Shown: positions 1 to 9,529, counted from the first letter of the stretch. The stretch is 64,000 nt of DNA from JADGRB01 sp036267635 (GCA_036267635.1 DATAVR010000143.1:1-64000), one strand, 5' to 3'. The notes: generated by a model from the letters alone, not told the origin. Numbers and translations are program-made.

Positions 1-53
1 CCAAGCGACCCACTCCAAGTAACGCCCCGCCCGACGCGACGTCCCGCCCGACA

Positions 54-151
54 GCGGAGCCGAGTTCGCCGCACGAGCGTGGAGGCGGCCGGGTGCCACG
101 CCAACCGGCCCCGACGCGGAGCCGAGGTTCACTGCAAGAGCGCGGAGGCGG
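54..151. repeat. Pair of diverged ~35-bp direct repeats
   Basis: Positions 54-88 and 116-151 align almost throughout. Both begin GCGGAGCCGAG and end GAGCG(T/C)GGAGGCGG, with scattered substitutions and a one-base insertion. The period is about 62 bp. Nothing in the sequence indicates function. Confidence 0.6.
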
Positions 152-282
152 GAGGGAGGTCCCCAACTCTCTCCGCCGGGAGCCCGCAGGCCGCTCTGAT
201 CGTTCGCGGCCGAGGATTCCTTCTCGCGGACGGCGGAGAGATATCCCGGCCCCCGCCGCCCGCGCCGAAGAAGCCGAGCGGA

Positions 283-362
283 GCGGAGCCGCGCAGCAGG
301 ACGGCGGAGCCGCGCAGCGGGACGAGCGGAGCCGCGCAGCGAGCGGAGCGGAGCCGCGCAGC
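283..362. repeat. Four-copy 15-bp repeat, period 21-22 bp
   Basis: The word GCGGAGCCGCGCAGC occurs exactly at 283-297, 304-318, 326-340 and 348-362, with 6-7 bp variable spacers. It ends 12 bp before the sulfatase-like stop codon region on the minus strand. The period of two helical turns and exact cores fit a protein-binding array, a transcript-end structure or simple slippage; these cannot be told apart here. Confidence 0.75.
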
Positions 363-374
363 GGGAGGAGTGAG

Positions 375-2795
375 TTACTTGGGGCCGCCGGACTTGGGCT
401 CGGCGCCGAGGTGGCCGGGGGGACCGGCGGCGGCGTAGAACGGCTCGGCGACGTTGGCGGCGGTGCCCCAGCTGGCCTTCGACCAGGTGGTCTCGTAGGC
501 GTGCAGGAGGCCGAGGACACCGCGCATTCCGCGCAGCGCTATGGGGTGGTCGGCGGCGACGTCCTTCTGCTCGCGCGGATCGGCGAACTCGTCATAGAGC
601 TCCATCCGCCCCGGCCCCCGGTGCACCAGGCGGTAGCGGTCGACCTTGAGCCCGCGCGCGACCTGGCCGTCGACGGTCAGCGCGGCGCGCGGCGAGACGC
701 CGACCTCGTCGAACACCAGCGGCACCAGCGTCGTCCCTTGCATCCTGGGGTCGGGCTTGGCGCCCGCCAGATCGAGCAGCGTCGGCGCCATGTCCATCAT
801 CTCGACGTCGGCGTTGACGACCGCCCCCTTCGGCAAGAGGCCCGGCGCGCGGATGATCATCGGGACGTGCGTCAGCTCCTGGTAGACGGTGTCGCCGTGG
901 CCGACGCTGCCGTGCTCGTAAAACTGATCGCCGTGGTCCGACACCACGATGACCACCGAGCGATCGTAGAGCCCCATCTTCTTGAGGTCGGCGATGAAGC
1001 CGGCGAAGAGCGCGTCGCTGCCGGTGATCTCGGCGTCGTGAAGCGCCTCGAGATAGGCCTTGTCGTTGTCGTTGATCTTGAGCTTCCCGACCTTGATGAG
1101 GCCGAGCTGAACCCCGGTCTGCACCGGTTTGATCGGTCCGACATAGGGCTTGTTCCAGTACTTGACCAGGAACTCTTTCTTCGGCGTGTAGGCGACGTGC
1201 GGCTCGATCGTCGCCAGGTAGACGAACTGCCGCTTCGAGAGCAGCGGCGTCATCCAGGCCTTGGCCGTCTTCCAGAGATAGTCGGCGCTGTTGGGGAGCG
1301 ACTCGCGGATGAAGTTGCGGTCGATGTCCCAGCCGCGATCGAACCCCCACTTCGACGAGATGTAGCCGTTCGAGGAGAACATCCCCGTCTTGTAGCCGTC
1401 GTGCTTGAGCTCCTCGGCGATGAAGGGGACGGTGGGCGACAGCTTCGACTCGTGCGCGGTCGCCTTGTGCACCGTCGGGTAGACGCCGGTCAAGAGCGAC
1501 GCGTGCGACGGCAGCGACCAGGTCCCCTGCACCGTCGCCCAGGCGAAGCGGGTCGCGTCGGCGGCGAAGGCGTCGTAGTTTGGCGTCAACACCCGCGTCT
1601 TCGGGTTGTATCCGTGCATCTTGTCGGCGCGGAAGGTGTCGACCATCCAGACATAGATGTGATCGAAGCGGGGCTGGGGCGAGGGCGGCGCCGCGTGCGG
1701 CGGCGCCTTCACCGCCACGCGCGGGGCAGCCCAGGCGACTGCGCCGCCCCGGGCGACGAAGTCGATCCGTGCCGCGTGCCCGGCAGCCTCGCCAAAGTCG
1801 AGCATGAGATCGTTCCAGCGCGCGGCGATGGGCCCCTCGTAGAGTGTCCGCGCCGGTTTCCCGTCGACGGCGACCCGCACCAGCGCCGTTCCGCCCGTCC
1901 CACCTCCGTCGCCGCCGACCCCGACCGCCAGGTGCGCGCCGGCCGGGAGCTGGACGTAATACGAGATCCGCGACCCGTGGCCCCCCGGGACCAGGGCGCG
2001 CCTGGCCACGCCACCGACGGTCACCTCGCGCGCTTCTACGACGGCCAGATCGGCGGGGACCGGCCCCAGCGCCGCCGGTCCGAGCGCGATCTGCTGGATG
2101 GCGGCGGCACTGCGGGGGGGCGGGCGGTGGATGTCGGTCAACATGTCGCCATGTGGAACGGTCGCCGCGCTCTTGAAGGTCAGCCGCACGCGGTTGTCGC
2201 CCGCATGAAGCAGGTCGGCGGGGACCGCGACGTCGTAGCGCTTCTTGGTCGCCGCCACGTCGATCGTCCCCGCCGGCTTCTCGTTGACGAAGATCGAGAC
2301 CTTCTGCGCCGGCGCGAGCGCCCGCATGGTGAGGGAGAGCGTGCTCGGGCCGGGGGCCGTCCCCCCCGCTCCGTCGCCGTCGGCGTCGACCGGCAGGAAC
2401 GCCATCGCCGAGACGCCGTTGATCAGCGACGCCGGCTTCCCCTCGTCCTTCTCGCCCAGCAACCAGGAGGTCTTCCAGCCGCCGTCGACGTACTTGAGAA
2501 AGTCGAGCGCGCCCGCGTCGACCACCAGCCGGCCGTCCCGGTGCGAGACGGCGTGCACCCGGTTGGCGATGAAGTCGAACGCGGTGCGGGTACCGGCCGG
2601 GTCCACGGGTGCCGCCAGCGCCGGAGCGGCGACGACCGCCGGTGCCGCGACCGCGGCCGGTGTCGCGTCCAACCCCCTGCCCGCCTCGGGCGCCCGGCCG
2701 CAGCTCGCGAGCAAGAACGCGGCGACGGTGAAGAGCCGCCTGCTGCGGACCCGGCTCGCCCGGTAAAAATCGATGATCGAAGCTCGAACGCGCAA
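375..2795 (-). CDS. Sulfatase/alkaline-phosphatase-superfamily lipoprotein
   Basis: 806 residues. The N terminus has a basic stretch, a hydrophobic core and the lipobox LLASC near residue 32, so the product is probably a lipoprotein processed by signal peptidase II. Residues ~45-370 form an Ala/Gly-rich beta-type region of unknown role. The sulfatase fold begins near residue 378 (VDTFRADKMHGYNP) and contains SLPSHASLLTG and VVIVVSDHGDQF, which hold metal-binding Asp/His residues. The formylglycine-type motif normally reads (C/S)xPSR; here the Arg is His, so classical formylglycine maturation is doubtful and the enzyme may be a phosphoesterase or transferase of the same fold. Substrate unknown. 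It stands alone, with the FHA gene upstream on the same strand. Confidence 0.85.
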   Translation of the reverse strand: MRVRASIIDFYRASRVRSRRLFTVAAFLLASCGRAPEAGRGLDATPAAVAAPAVVAAPALAAPVDPAGTRTAFDFIANRVHAVSHRDGRLVVDAGALDFLKYVDGGWKTSWLLGEKDEGKPASLINGVSAMAFLPVDADGDGAGGTAPGPSTLSLTMRALAPAQKVSIFVNEKPAGTIDVAATKKRYDVAVPADLLHAGDNRVRLTFKSAATVPHGDMLTDIHRPPPRSAAAIQQIALGPAALGPVPADLAVVEAREVTVGGVARRALVPGGHGSRISYYVQLPAGAHLAVGVGGDGGGTGGTALVRVAVDGKPARTLYEGPIAARWNDLMLDFGEAAGHAARIDFVARGGAVAWAAPRVAVKAPPHAAPPSPQPRFDHIYVWMVDTFRADKMHGYNPKTRVLTPNYDAFAADATRFAWATVQGTWSLPSHASLLTGVYPTVHKATAHESKLSPTVPFIAEELKHDGYKTGMFSSNGYISSKWGFDRGWDIDRNFIRESLPNSADYLWKTAKAWMTPLLSKRQFVYLATIEPHVAYTPKKEFLVKYWNKPYVGPIKPVQTGVQLGLIKVGKLKINDNDKAYLEALHDAEITGSDALFAGFIADLKKMGLYDRSVVIVVSDHGDQFYEHGSVGHGDTVYQELTHVPMIIRAPGLLPKGAVVNADVEMMDMAPTLLDLAGAKPDPRMQGTTLVPLVFDEVGVSPRAALTVDGQVARGLKVDRYRLVHRGPGRMELYDEFADPREQKDVAADHPIALRGMRGVLGLLHAYETTWSKASWGTAANVAEPFYAAAGPPGHLGAEPKSGGPK

Positions 2796-2851
2796 CCCTC
2801 ATCGCAAGTATCGCGCCGTTTCTTCCACGTCAAGGCCCGCGAACGAGGGCA

Positions 2852-3664
2852 TCAGTGGAGCGATTCGTGAAGGAAGACGGTCCGGATCGTGCCCGGAGCA
2901 TTTCGCAGTGCCTCGGCCGCCCGCCGGGCGGCCACCAGGAGCAGCGCTTCCACGCCGAGGGCAGCGTGAAAGGGAACCGGAACCAGCACGATCGTCGGGG
3001 CCAGGGGCGCGCCCGCGCGAATTCGGTCGCCGATCTGCACGGCGCGCTCGACCGTCGACCGGACGAGCGCGATGAGCTCGCGCTCGGAGGCACGCGCCAG
3101 GAGGTCACCGGCGTCCAGCACCTCCCGGCAGGCACCCACGATCGAACGCATCAAGTGCTCGCTGGAGGGCGCGTCCGCCGGAAGCTCGGGCAGGCCGACG
3201 AACATTAGGACCATCGAGACGTCCGGCTCGTGGGCGGATCGTTCCTTCCGCAGGCGGTCGACCAGCGCTGCCGCGTTCGCGACTGGTGGATCGGATGGCC
3301 GCTGCGGGACCACGACCGCAGGGGTCGGGTGGTCATCGACCGGTCCCAGAAACGCGAGCTTGAACGCCGCACGGTCGCCGATGGCGATCACGTCGCCCGC
3401 CGCCAGCGTGCGGCGACCGATCCGAGCCACGCCAACGAACGTCCCGTTTCGAGATCCCAGGTCCTGCAGGACGATCTGCTCCCCCTCGACCGTGATCGCC
3501 GCGTGATGCCAGGAGACCGTAGCGTGCGGAAGAACGATGTCGCCGGCAGGGTCGCGGCCGATGGAGGTCGTCGCCTTGGTCAACGGAAACGCGCGTCCCG
3601 CGCCGTCGCCCTCCACGATCACCAGGTGGGGGCAACGATCGAACGTATCCCCGGCGCCGCCCAT
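2852..3664 (-). CDS. FHA protein with degenerate GGDEF-like C-terminal domain
   Basis: 270 residues. Residues ~12-95 are an FHA phosphopeptide-binding domain (TSIGRDPAGDIVLP, then DLGSRNGTFV). The second half follows the GGDEF plan: DVSMVLMFVG matches the first core strand, DLLARASERELIALV matches D-V-V-A-R-Y-GGDEF-A-V-L, and EALLLVAARRAAEALR matches the final helix. The signature itself is SEREL, and the inhibitory RxxD is missing, so cyclase activity is not expected. I infer a signalling scaffold. The ATG at 3664 is chosen because GGGAG sits six bases upstream; an ATG at 3670 is possible. It is divergent from the XRE regulator, with an operator-like dyad 40 bp upstream. Confidence 0.8.
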   Translation of the reverse strand: MGGAGDTFDRCPHLVIVEGDGAGRAFPLTKATTSIGRDPAGDIVLPHATVSWHHAAITVEGEQIVLQDLGSRNGTFVGVARIGRRTLAAGDVIAIGDRAAFKLAFLGPVDDHPTPAVVVPQRPSDPPVANAAALVDRLRKERSAHEPDVSMVLMFVGLPELPADAPSSEHLMRSIVGACREVLDAGDLLARASERELIALVRSTVERAVQIGDRIRAGAPLAPTIVLVPVPFHAALGVEALLLVAARRAAEALRNAPGTIRTVFLHESLH

Positions 3665-3703
3665 CTTCATCTCCCGTCGGAGATTTCAGCCCGGCGGCGA
3701 TTT

Positions 3704-3719
3704 GTTTGTCAAGACAAAC
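3704..3719. promoter_or_regulatory. Operator-like dyad GTTTGTC-AA-GACAAAC (site 1)
   Basis: A perfect inverted repeat with 7-bp arms and a 2-bp spacer. It lies 40-55 bp upstream of the FHA gene start, where its promoter should be. The same arms recur at site 2. Likely bound by the adjacent XRE regulator (inference). Confidence 0.7.
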
Positions 3720-3769
3720 CACGGTCATGCGAGGCTCGGGCACGGTTTCGAAACTTGTGGTCAAGTGTG

Positions 3770-3785
3770 GTTTGTCGTGACAAAC
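3770..3785. promoter_or_regulatory. Operator-like dyad GTTTGTC-GT-GACAAAC (site 2)
   Basis: Identical arms to site 1, with a different 2-bp spacer; centres are 66 bp apart. It sits 34-49 bp before the GTG of the XRE gene, about where a -35 element would be, which fits autorepression. Between the two sites lie two further small dyads, GTTTCGAAAC at 3745-3754 and ACTTG-TGGT-CAAGT at 3753-3766. Confidence 0.7.
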
Positions 3786-3818
3786 GCGGGCCCTCGGGCT
3801 GCGCCATAGCCTGCCGGC

Positions 3819-4229
3819 GTGCCTCGCCGAACCAAGCCGGACGCTCTCTCGCTTGCGATCGGAGCGCGCATCCGGCGGCTGCGCGAAGAGGTAGGCCTCA
3901 CCATGGAGCAGCTGGCGTACGAGTCGGAGCTCGGCTCCAAGGGTCATCTGTCGAACATCGAGCGGGGGCTGGTCCGCCCGACCGCCCACACCCTGAGCCT
4001 GCTCTCGGAGCGGCTGGGGGTGGAGCTCGGTGACCTGGTTACGTTCCCTGAGGAGGCCAGCGATCGCGGGCGTCTCTACGAGCTGACTCGCCAGATGGCC
4101 GGGTCACGCGTGCGGTTCTTACTCCGCGAGGCCGAAGATATCGTCGCCCGCGCGCCACGCTTGCGCGCCGCCGAGGGGACCTCCGGCTACCGCCGCCACC
4201 GCCGTCGGCTGCTCCCGTCGGCCGAATAG
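3819..4229 (+). CDS. XRE-family helix-turn-helix transcriptional regulator
   Basis: 136 residues from a GTG start. Residues ~12-70 are a Cro/CI-type helix-turn-helix (IGARIRRLREEVGLTMEQLA, then HLSNIERGLVRPT). The C-terminal half is a short, basic, helical region with no ligand-binding domain recognised. It is divergent from the FHA gene, and the gap holds two identical-arm dyads, so autoregulation and control of the FHA gene are likely. The next gene, ilvH, is convergent with only 7 bp between the stops. The signal sensed is unknown. Confidence 0.85.
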   Translation: MPRRTKPDALSLAIGARIRRLREEVGLTMEQLAYESELGSKGHLSNIERGLVRPTAHTLSLLSERLGVELGDLVTFPEEASDRGRLYELTRQMAGSRVRFLLREAEDIVARAPRLRAAEGTSGYRRHRRRLLPSAE

Positions 4230-4236
4230 CCGACTG

Positions 4237-4776
4237 TCAGGTGGTCGCCAGGCCCCGGGTCATGGCGATCTTCCCGGAACGAACCAGCTCGACGATCTGG
4301 TAGTTGCGCAGCAGGCTCAGGAAGACGTCCAGCTTCTCGGCGGCGCCCACGATGCGGACGATGAGCGAATCGACGCCATAGTCGACCACCTTGGCGCTGT
4401 AGAGCTCGGTGATCTGCAGGAGCTCGGTCCGCTCGGCGACCTTGCACTGCAGCTTCACCAGCGCGACCTCGGTCTCGTAGACCGACTGGCCGGTGTGATC
4501 GAACGCGGTCACCACGTCGATCAGCTTGGTCACCTGCTTGATGATCTGCTCCAGCGTCTCGGGATCGCCGCTGCAGGTGATGGTCATGCGGGAGAAGTCG
4601 CCGTTGGTGACGTCGGCGCTCACCACCAGGCTCTCGATGTTGTATCCGCGCCGCGAGAAGACCAGCGCGACCCGAACCAGCACGCCCGGTTTGTTGCGGA
4701 CGAGGATGGAAAGCGTGTGCAACGGCGCGGTCTGCAAAATCGGCCTCTGCGGCGAAATGTGGGCGGCGACGGACAT
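4237..4776 (-). CDS. ilvH: Acetolactate synthase small (regulatory) subunit
   Basis: 179 residues, the usual size of IlvH. An N-terminal ACT domain (LSILVRNKPGVLVRVALVF, then RRGYNIESLVV) spans ~22-95, followed by the small-subunit C-terminal domain. It stimulates the catalytic subunit and confers valine feedback inhibition in branched-chain amino-acid synthesis. Its ATG lies 2 bp after the ilvB stop, so the two are translationally coupled. ilvC is not in the window. Confidence 0.96.
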   Translation of the reverse strand: MSVAAHISPQRPILQTAPLHTLSILVRNKPGVLVRVALVFSRRGYNIESLVVSADVTNGDFSRMTITCSGDPETLEQIIKQVTKLIDVVTAFDHTGQSVYETEVALVKLQCKVAERTELLQITELYSAKVVDYGVDSLIVRIVGAAEKLDVFLSLLRNYQIVELVRSGKIAMTRGLATT

Positions 4777-4778
4777 CT

Positions 4779-6569
<1,791 letters not shown>

Positions 6570-6639
6570 GGGAAACCTCGCTTTCAGAGATGCGAGGTCC
6601 AAAGGTACGTCGACTTGACCTTGCCGTCCAGCCGTTCGG

Positions 6640-6690
6640 AGACGATATAAGTTTTTTCGTGTCGATTTGATCTGATTGACGCGACGCTCT
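6640..6690 (-). promoter_or_regulatory. AT-rich promoter/leader region of ilvBH
   Basis: A markedly AT-rich patch in a GC-rich background, upstream of the chosen ilvB start. On the minus strand it reads ATCAAATCGACACG, then six A residues, then TTATATCGTC. TTATAT/TATATC could be a -10 element, but no good -35 is seen. No T-box or attenuator was recognised. Confidence 0.35.
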
Positions 6691-6707
6691 GACGTCACTC
6701 CAGGTAT

Positions 6708-7457
6708 TCAGCGCCTACTTGTCGCGACAAACCACGTTTTGCTTGGGCTGTCAGGATTGACGGCGCTCCAGGGAGAGGCGATGTCCAGCGAGAACCCGGC
6801 AGCTGACAGCGCCTCCGCGACCTCGGATTCAGAGAAACAGCGTTCCTGGAGCACGAACCGTCGTTCGAAACCGCCGCTCTCGAGGCCCATCGTCGCGCGC
6901 CCTGTGTGCGTCCGGGCGTCGTAGTCGAGCTCCGCGTCGAGGTGGCGCCCCTCGAGGTCGAACGCGACCCGATACTGCCACCAGGTCTCGAACCCGAACG
7001 CGTTGTTCAGATCGAAGACGAACAGGCCCCCCGGACGCAGCACGGAGGCGACGATCCGAAAGGTCGCCGCCAGCGCATCGGAATCGGGGAGGTGGTTGAG
7101 CGTGTCGTAAAATGCGCCGACGACGTCGAAACGCCCGGTAAACGGAAGCGGCGCCGGCAGCCGCGCGCGCGCCCAGAGGACGCTTTCGTGCCCAGGCTTG
7201 CCTCCGGCGACCGCCAGCATTCCGGGGCTGACGTCGACGCCGCAGAGCCGCCAGCTGGGGTGAAGCGCGCGGAGAGCGAGCAGCAGCGTTCCCGTTCCAC
7301 AGCCGAGGTCGAGGAACGAGACGGCGTCGGAGACCGAACGGGTAGCGAAGAGCTCCTCCAGCCGTTCGGCGACCAGCATGGCGAACGGCTGCGCGCCGCC
7401 CATGGCGTCGTAGATCGGGGCCAGCGCGTCGTAGACCTCCGCGACCGTCTCGCCCAC
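6708..7457 (-). CDS. Class I SAM-dependent methyltransferase
   Basis: 249 residues. Motif I (FLDLGCGTGTLLLAL) at ~45-60 is followed by the acidic CGVDVSPGML and by GRFDVVGAFYDTLNHL, then VLRPGGLFVFDLNN. This is the small-molecule methyltransferase layout of the Methyltransf_25/11 type. Substrate unknown. The GTG at 7457 follows the release-factor-like stop by 4 bp, with GAGGGG immediately before it; this start is plausible but not certain. The last codons contain a GACAAAC half-operator (6726-6732). Confidence 0.82.
   Translation of the reverse strand: MGETVAEVYDALAPIYDAMGGAQPFAMLVAERLEELFATRSVSDAVSFLDLGCGTGTLLLALRALHPSWRLCGVDVSPGMLAVAGGKPGHESVLWARARLPAPLPFTGRFDVVGAFYDTLNHLPDSDALAATFRIVASVLRPGGLFVFDLNNAFGFETWWQYRVAFDLEGRHLDAELDYDARTHTGRATMGLESGGFERRFVLQERCFSESEVAEALSAAGFSLDIASPWSAVNPDSPSKTWFVATSRR
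6717..6732. promoter_or_regulatory. Third, imperfect copy of the XRE dyad
   Basis: Reads ACTTGTC-GC-GACAAAC: one perfect arm and one with two mismatches, with the same 2-bp spacer as the sites at 3704 and 3770. It lies inside the 3' end of the methyltransferase gene, 148 bp upstream of the ilvB start. It may be chance. Confidence 0.3.
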
Positions 7458-7461
7458 CCCC

Positions 7462-7872
7462 TCAGTCGTCGTGTCGTCCGACCGAGCCACGCCCCGCCTT
7501 CTTGTCCGAGTGCGCCCGCTTGTCGTCCAGCATCCGCGCCTTCGCGCGCCGCGACCGCCGCCGCTTCTGGCGGCGGACCTTCTCGGCCTCCTGCTGCCGC
7601 TTGCTGGCGGCGCCCAGCTTTCGCTCTTCGATCTTGTCGGCCAGCATCTGACGGGCGATGAGCCGATTGGCCCCCTGCGTCCGCTCGCGCTGGCACTTGA
7701 CCGCGATGCCGGTCGGCCGGTGCACCAGCACCACGCAGGTCGCGACCTTGTTGACGTTCTGCCCGCCCTTGCCGCCCGAGTGGACGAAGCTCTCCTCCAG
7801 ATCCTCGGCGCGCACGCCGAGCCGCGAGAGGCGCTCCTCGAGCGCGCGGGCTCTGTCACCGGAGAGCGGCAT
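7462..7872 (-). CDS. Peptide-chain release-factor-like protein (GGQ domain)
   Basis: 136 residues. It contains HSGGKGGQNVNKVATCV near residues 31-47, the GGQ loop that triggers peptidyl-tRNA hydrolysis on the ribosome. It has no codon-recognition domain and ends in a strongly basic Arg/Lys-rich tail. This is the layout of the ArfB/ICT1/C12orf65 type rescue factors, so rescue of stalled ribosomes or of peptidyl-tRNA on large subunits is likely (family knowledge, not proved). The ATG at 7872 is directly preceded by a 26-bp tandem duplication. A methyltransferase gene follows after 4 bp. Confidence 0.88.
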   Translation of the reverse strand: MPLSGDRARALEERLSRLGVRAEDLEESFVHSGGKGGQNVNKVATCVVLVHRPTGIAVKCQRERTQGANRLIARQMLADKIEERKLGAASKRQQEAEKVRRQKRRRSRRAKARMLDDKRAHSDKKAGRGSVGRHDD

Positions 7873-7878
7873 GGTCGC

Positions 7879-7930
7879 GCGGGAGTCTATCTCGCGTCCG
7901 TAAAGCGGGAGTCTATATCGCGTCCGTAAA
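7879..7930. repeat. 26-bp tandem duplication upstream of the release-factor-like gene
   Basis: 7879-7904 and 7905-7930 are identical except at one base. On the minus strand each copy carries (T/G)ATAGACTCCCGC after TTTACGGACGCGA, so the duplication repeats a TATAGA-like -10 word. The first copy begins 7 bp before the gene's ATG. Confidence 0.85.
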
Positions 7931-7992
7931 ACTGGGAGACCGGCAACGAGAGCGTGAGCGACCCGGCCCTCGGCAGCGTCTGAGCGCTGGAG

Positions 7993-9276
7993 CTACAGGC
8001 TGCTCCAGCCTCCGCCGATTCCGAACGGCCGGCCGATCGCGAAGCCGGCCGCGACCCGCGCGCGTTTGTCGACGACGCCCCACACGCCGACCGCCGGGCC
8101 GCGGTCGGTGAAGGCGTGCGGGTAGATGTTGAAGTGGATGAAGTAGTCGTCGACGTTGGTGATCTGCAGCGAGGCGAGCAGCGAGTTGTGCCGGTCGAGG
8201 AAGATCGCCCCGGTGGGGACGAAGTCGACGACGTTTTCGACGCTCTTGGTGGCGGCATTGGTGAGGTGGATGGCGGCGCCGCCGGCCGAGGCCGAGATCG
8301 AATATTCGTCGTCGAGCGCGAAGGAGAGCCCGCCGGTGGTCGCCTCGCCGTACCAGGCGAAGAGCGAGAGGCGGCGATAGAACGGCAGCGCCCACTTGGC
8401 CGCGAAGTAGTTCCCCACGTTGTGCAGCTCGCCGTTCGGCAGCGTGAACGACGGCTGCAGCGACCAGTCGGCGATGACGACCGTGTGGCTGAAGAACCGA
8501 TTCGGCCAGTCGAAGCTGAAGAGGATGATGCCGCCGATGTCGAAGACCCAGATGTCGGCGATGCAGTCGGTGTTGAACCCGACGAACCCCTTGTTCTCCA
8601 GCGATTCGTTGACGAACGCCGAGGCCATCAGCGTCACCGCCGAGAAGACGCGCGGGGCCGGGACGCCGTAGTCCTCGAACCACTCGCGCAGGGAGGTGTA
8701 GGTCATGCCGCCTCCGATGAGGTGGAGGCTGTAGTTGGGCGTCCAGCGCGCCGTGCTCTGCGTGAAGCTGAGGGGGAAGATCTCTTCGGTCAGAAACGTC
8801 TTCCAGCCGTCGGCGGCGATGGCGGGGAACGGATCGCGGATGTTCCGGAAGACGTTGCCGGTGTTGGTTCGATAGTCGAAGGTGAAGATGTTGCGACCAG
8901 CGACGTGATCCTGAAGGACGTCGTAGCCGCGGTTCACGAACACCCACAGCGGTCCGTACAGCGCCTGGCTGCCGTAGTCGCGGCCGAAGTAGAAGTAGCG
9001 CGGCTTCGCAGGGGGCGCAGTCGCCGCCGCGAGCGACGGCGCGAGCGGTGGCAATGGGCTCGGCGGCGACGGCGGGTTCAACGGCGGCGGCGGATTCAAC
9101 GCCGGCGGCAGGTTCAACGCCGGTGGACCGCCGCTTTCGGGTGAGGTCGCGGGAGCATCCTCAGCCCGCGCCGAATGGGGGGCGAGCGCGAACAGCAGCA
9201 AGCCCCCGAGGACGCACACACCGGTACCCCAGCGCCGGCCAGGCCTCGAGCTCCTTCTGCGTATAACGGCCGGCAT
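7993..9276 (-). CDS. Predicted outer-membrane protein (DUF3943-like)
   Basis: 427 residues. A long N-terminal signal peptide (hydrophobic core CVLGGLLLFALAP, cleavage near ARAED) leads to a Pro/Leu/Asn-rich linker (~45-80) with repeated PPALNPP. After that, residues ~90-427 are rich in aromatic residues and alternating strands, ending in GGGWSSL. The run RDPFPAIAADGWKTFL and later VNESLENKGF resemble the bacterial DUF3943 family of conserved membrane proteins; I am only moderately sure of that assignment. Function unknown. No operon partner is evident; the release-factor-like gene is 120 bp downstream. Confidence 0.75.
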   Translation of the reverse strand: MPAVIRRRSSRPGRRWGTGVCVLGGLLLFALAPHSARAEDAPATSPESGGPPALNLPPALNPPPPLNPPSPPSPLPPLAPSLAAATAPPAKPRYFYFGRDYGSQALYGPLWVFVNRGYDVLQDHVAGRNIFTFDYRTNTGNVFRNIRDPFPAIAADGWKTFLTEEIFPLSFTQSTARWTPNYSLHLIGGGMTYTSLREWFEDYGVPAPRVFSAVTLMASAFVNESLENKGFVGFNTDCIADIWVFDIGGIILFSFDWPNRFFSHTVVIADWSLQPSFTLPNGELHNVGNYFAAKWALPFYRRLSLFAWYGEATTGGLSFALDDEYSISASAGGAAIHLTNAATKSVENVVDFVPTGAIFLDRHNSLLASLQITNVDDYFIHFNIYPHAFTDRGPAVGVWGVVDKRARVAAGFAIGRPFGIGGGWSSL

Positions 9277-9328
9277 CGCGCGGAAGGAGAGTACAGCGCC
9301 CTGCCCGCCCAGCTGCAGACGAATAGCG

Positions 9329-9529
9329 CTACTTGAAGTCGATGTCGGTCATTTCTGCCGGCTTCTCGTAGGTGACGGAATACGGGGCTCCCACGAACTT
9401 CGTCAGGCGCCCGCTGTCTTCGAATGTGACGCTGCCGCCTTCGATCTTGACGTTGAACGTCTCCCCCGCGGCTGCCTTGCGTTCGAAATTACCGCTGACC
9501 AGGTACACCTTGAGCGAGTACACCTTCAT
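9329..9529 (-). CDS. Small conserved-type protein, unknown function
   Basis: 66 residues, beginning MKVYSLKVYLVSGNFERKA. The pattern is alternating beta strands (FNVKIEGGSVTFEDSG, then YSVTYEKP), with no signal peptide or membrane segment. Its codon usage and lack of low complexity support a real gene. It lies alone on the minus strand between the outer-membrane protein gene and the glycosidase-like gene. Not recognised further. Confidence 0.6.
   Translation of the reverse strand: MKVYSLKVYLVSGNFERKAAAGETFNVKIEGGSVTFEDSGRLTKFVGAPYSVTYEKPAEMTDIDFK

Larger units (their letters stand above)
1..374. other. Non-coding, repeat-rich intergenic region
   Basis: No convincing coding frame is seen here. 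The stretch is extremely GC-rich and is built largely from variants of GCGGAGCCG. It lies downstream of the sulfatase-like gene, which is transcribed leftwards into it. Two repeat families inside it are listed separately. Open frames crossing it are compositionally driven, being arginine/glycine/alanine-only translations. Confidence 0.6.

Noticed and set aside
93..2870. A 925-residue plus-strand frame across the repeat region and the sulfatase-like gene
   Set aside because: It is almost wholly antisense to a gene with clear domains, and its translation is an Arg/Asp/Val/Leu-rich string with no fold, typical of GC-rich shadow frames.
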